A DNA stretch of 5,931 nt from Acidobacteriota bacterium (lineage in GTDB: Bacteria > Acidobacteriota > Terriglobia > Bryobacterales > Bryobacteraceae): the NCBI GenBank assembly GCA_026394095.1, contig JAPKYY010000599.1:1-5931 (forward strand), read 5' to 3'. Position 1 is the first letter of the stretch, and each line of letters begins with the position of its first letter. This document shows positions 5,310 through 5,931 of the stretch, piece after piece. The notes below the pieces were generated by a model, which was given only the letters and a program-made list of their open reading frames with translations, did no database searches and was not told the origin of the DNA. The position numbers and the translations under genes were made by a program.

Positions 5310-5931
5310 GGCGAGGCCACTTTTTCGGTTCCCTGGAGCGAAGTTCCTTCAGCGGTTTCGATGAAGATGCCGAGCTCGTTCTGGTCTTCCTGCGGCATCC
5401 AGTCTTTGCCGATTTTTTCGTAGAGGTAATAGGTAGAACCGAGAGTGATCAAAGAAATGGCGACAATCACGATGCGATGGTTTAGAGACCAGACGAGAGT
5501 TTTTTCGTAGATGGATTCCATCCAGCCACGGCCGTGACCATGTGAAGGCTTCTTGTCAGACTTGGGCTGCTTTTTGAGCATACGTGCGGCAAGTGCCGGG
5601 GTAAGTGTGAAGGCGACCAGCATTGAGACCAGGATCGAGACGGCCATGGTCCAACCGAACTGGTTGAGGTATCGTTTGGCGTAGCCGTTGATGAAGGCGA
5701 TGGGGATGAAAACGATGACCAGAGAAAGCGTAGTCGCAATTACAGCCATCGCGATTTCTTTGGTGGCGTAAAGGGTAGCCTCCTCGGGCTCCATGTCGGT
5801 CTCATTGAGGACGCGGTAAATGTTCTCGATGACGATGATGGCGTCATCGATGACTATACCTACGGCCAGAGTTAGCCCTAATAAGGTCATGGAATTGAGG
5901 GTGAAATCGAGGGCCTTGAGAACGGTGAAGG
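4865..5931 (-). pseudogene. RND (HAE-1) efflux pump inner-membrane subunit, upstream part (frame broken near 5310; runs off right edge)
   Basis: The frame is open from base 5929 and continues the pump gene beyond the window. Genuine RND sequence runs from the end of TM3 (FTVLKALDFTLNS) through TM4 GIVIDDAIIVIENIYR, which carries the adjacent Asp pair used in proton translocation. It continues through TM5-TM6 (AVIATTLSLVIVFIPIAF, SILVSMLVAFTLTPALAARML), the cytoplasmic linker, TM7 and the start of the periplasmic loop (MPQEDQNELGIFIETAEG, then TSLQGTEKVAS). From about 5310 the frame yields non-family Ser/Arg-rich sequence until TGA at 4867-4865, while the true continuation is found one base out of register. 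By alignment with AcrB about 385 residues lie off the right edge. Adding about 207 here and 447 in the second part gives about 1040, the normal length, so only one base is at issue. The cause may be a real mutation, a sequencing error or recoding. Confidence 0.85.

Noticed and set aside
5300..5325. Canonical programmed -1 frameshift signal in the RND gene
   Set aside because: The GAAAAAG run does not fit the X-XXY-YYZ heptamer in the reading frame and I see no clear downstream stem or pseudoknot. Programmed shifting is also not usual for RND pumps.
5826..5850. 9-bp inverted repeat (TCGATGACG / CGTCATCGA) with a 7-base loop
   Set aside because: It falls on the TM4 codons for VIDDAIIVIE, where repeated Asp/Ile/Val codons create symmetry. 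There is no T-run and no regulatory context.

Overview
The window is almost fully coding and looks like a chromosomal segment of a GC-moderate, Gram-negative soil-type bacterium. An RND (HAE-1 type) efflux pump implies an outer membrane. A PASTA/Hanks-type Ser/Thr kinase, APC transporters and the protein style are compatible with Acidobacteriota (Bryobacter/Solibacter-like). That placement is an inference from style, not from a marker gene.

Layout, left to right. (1) 1-353, minus: the first 117 residues of a Ser/Thr protein kinase, which runs off the left edge. (2) 376-666, plus: a 96-residue ABM-fold (antibiotic biosynthesis monooxygenase/quinol monooxygenase-like) protein, divergent from the kinase with only 22 bases between the start codons. 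(3) 652-5931, minus: one long co-directional gene string, read from right to left. It holds an RND efflux pump inner-membrane subunit split by a one-base frame change near 5308-5320, a 59-residue CxxC/CxxC zinc-ribbon protein (3802-3981), thiE thiamine-phosphate synthase (3107-3802), an APC-family amino acid permease lacking its first two membrane helices (2088-3233), and a complete CAT-type APC permease (652-2091). Every gene in the string overlaps the next (16, 1, 127 and 4 bases). This suggests one polycistronic transcript with translational coupling, whose promoter lies beyond the right edge.

Two of these genes look damaged. The RND pump is full-length in content but needs a single-base frame correction. 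The first permease begins abruptly at the conserved helix-3 region, exactly where thiE runs out of family similarity. The simplest reading is a deletion that removed the thiE stop codon and the permease N-terminus and left the two genes overlapping out of frame. Both points could also reflect assembly error. The thiamine gene sits alone, without other thi genes or a visible TPP riboswitch, so the string does not form one pathway. The two permeases form an amino acid transport pair. I see no mobile element, CRISPR array, tRNA or rRNA. No stretch longer than 22 bases is without a gene. The less expected items are the small zinc-ribbon gene, the thiE/permease junction, and two perfect palindromes of 18 and 20 bases inside coding sequence.
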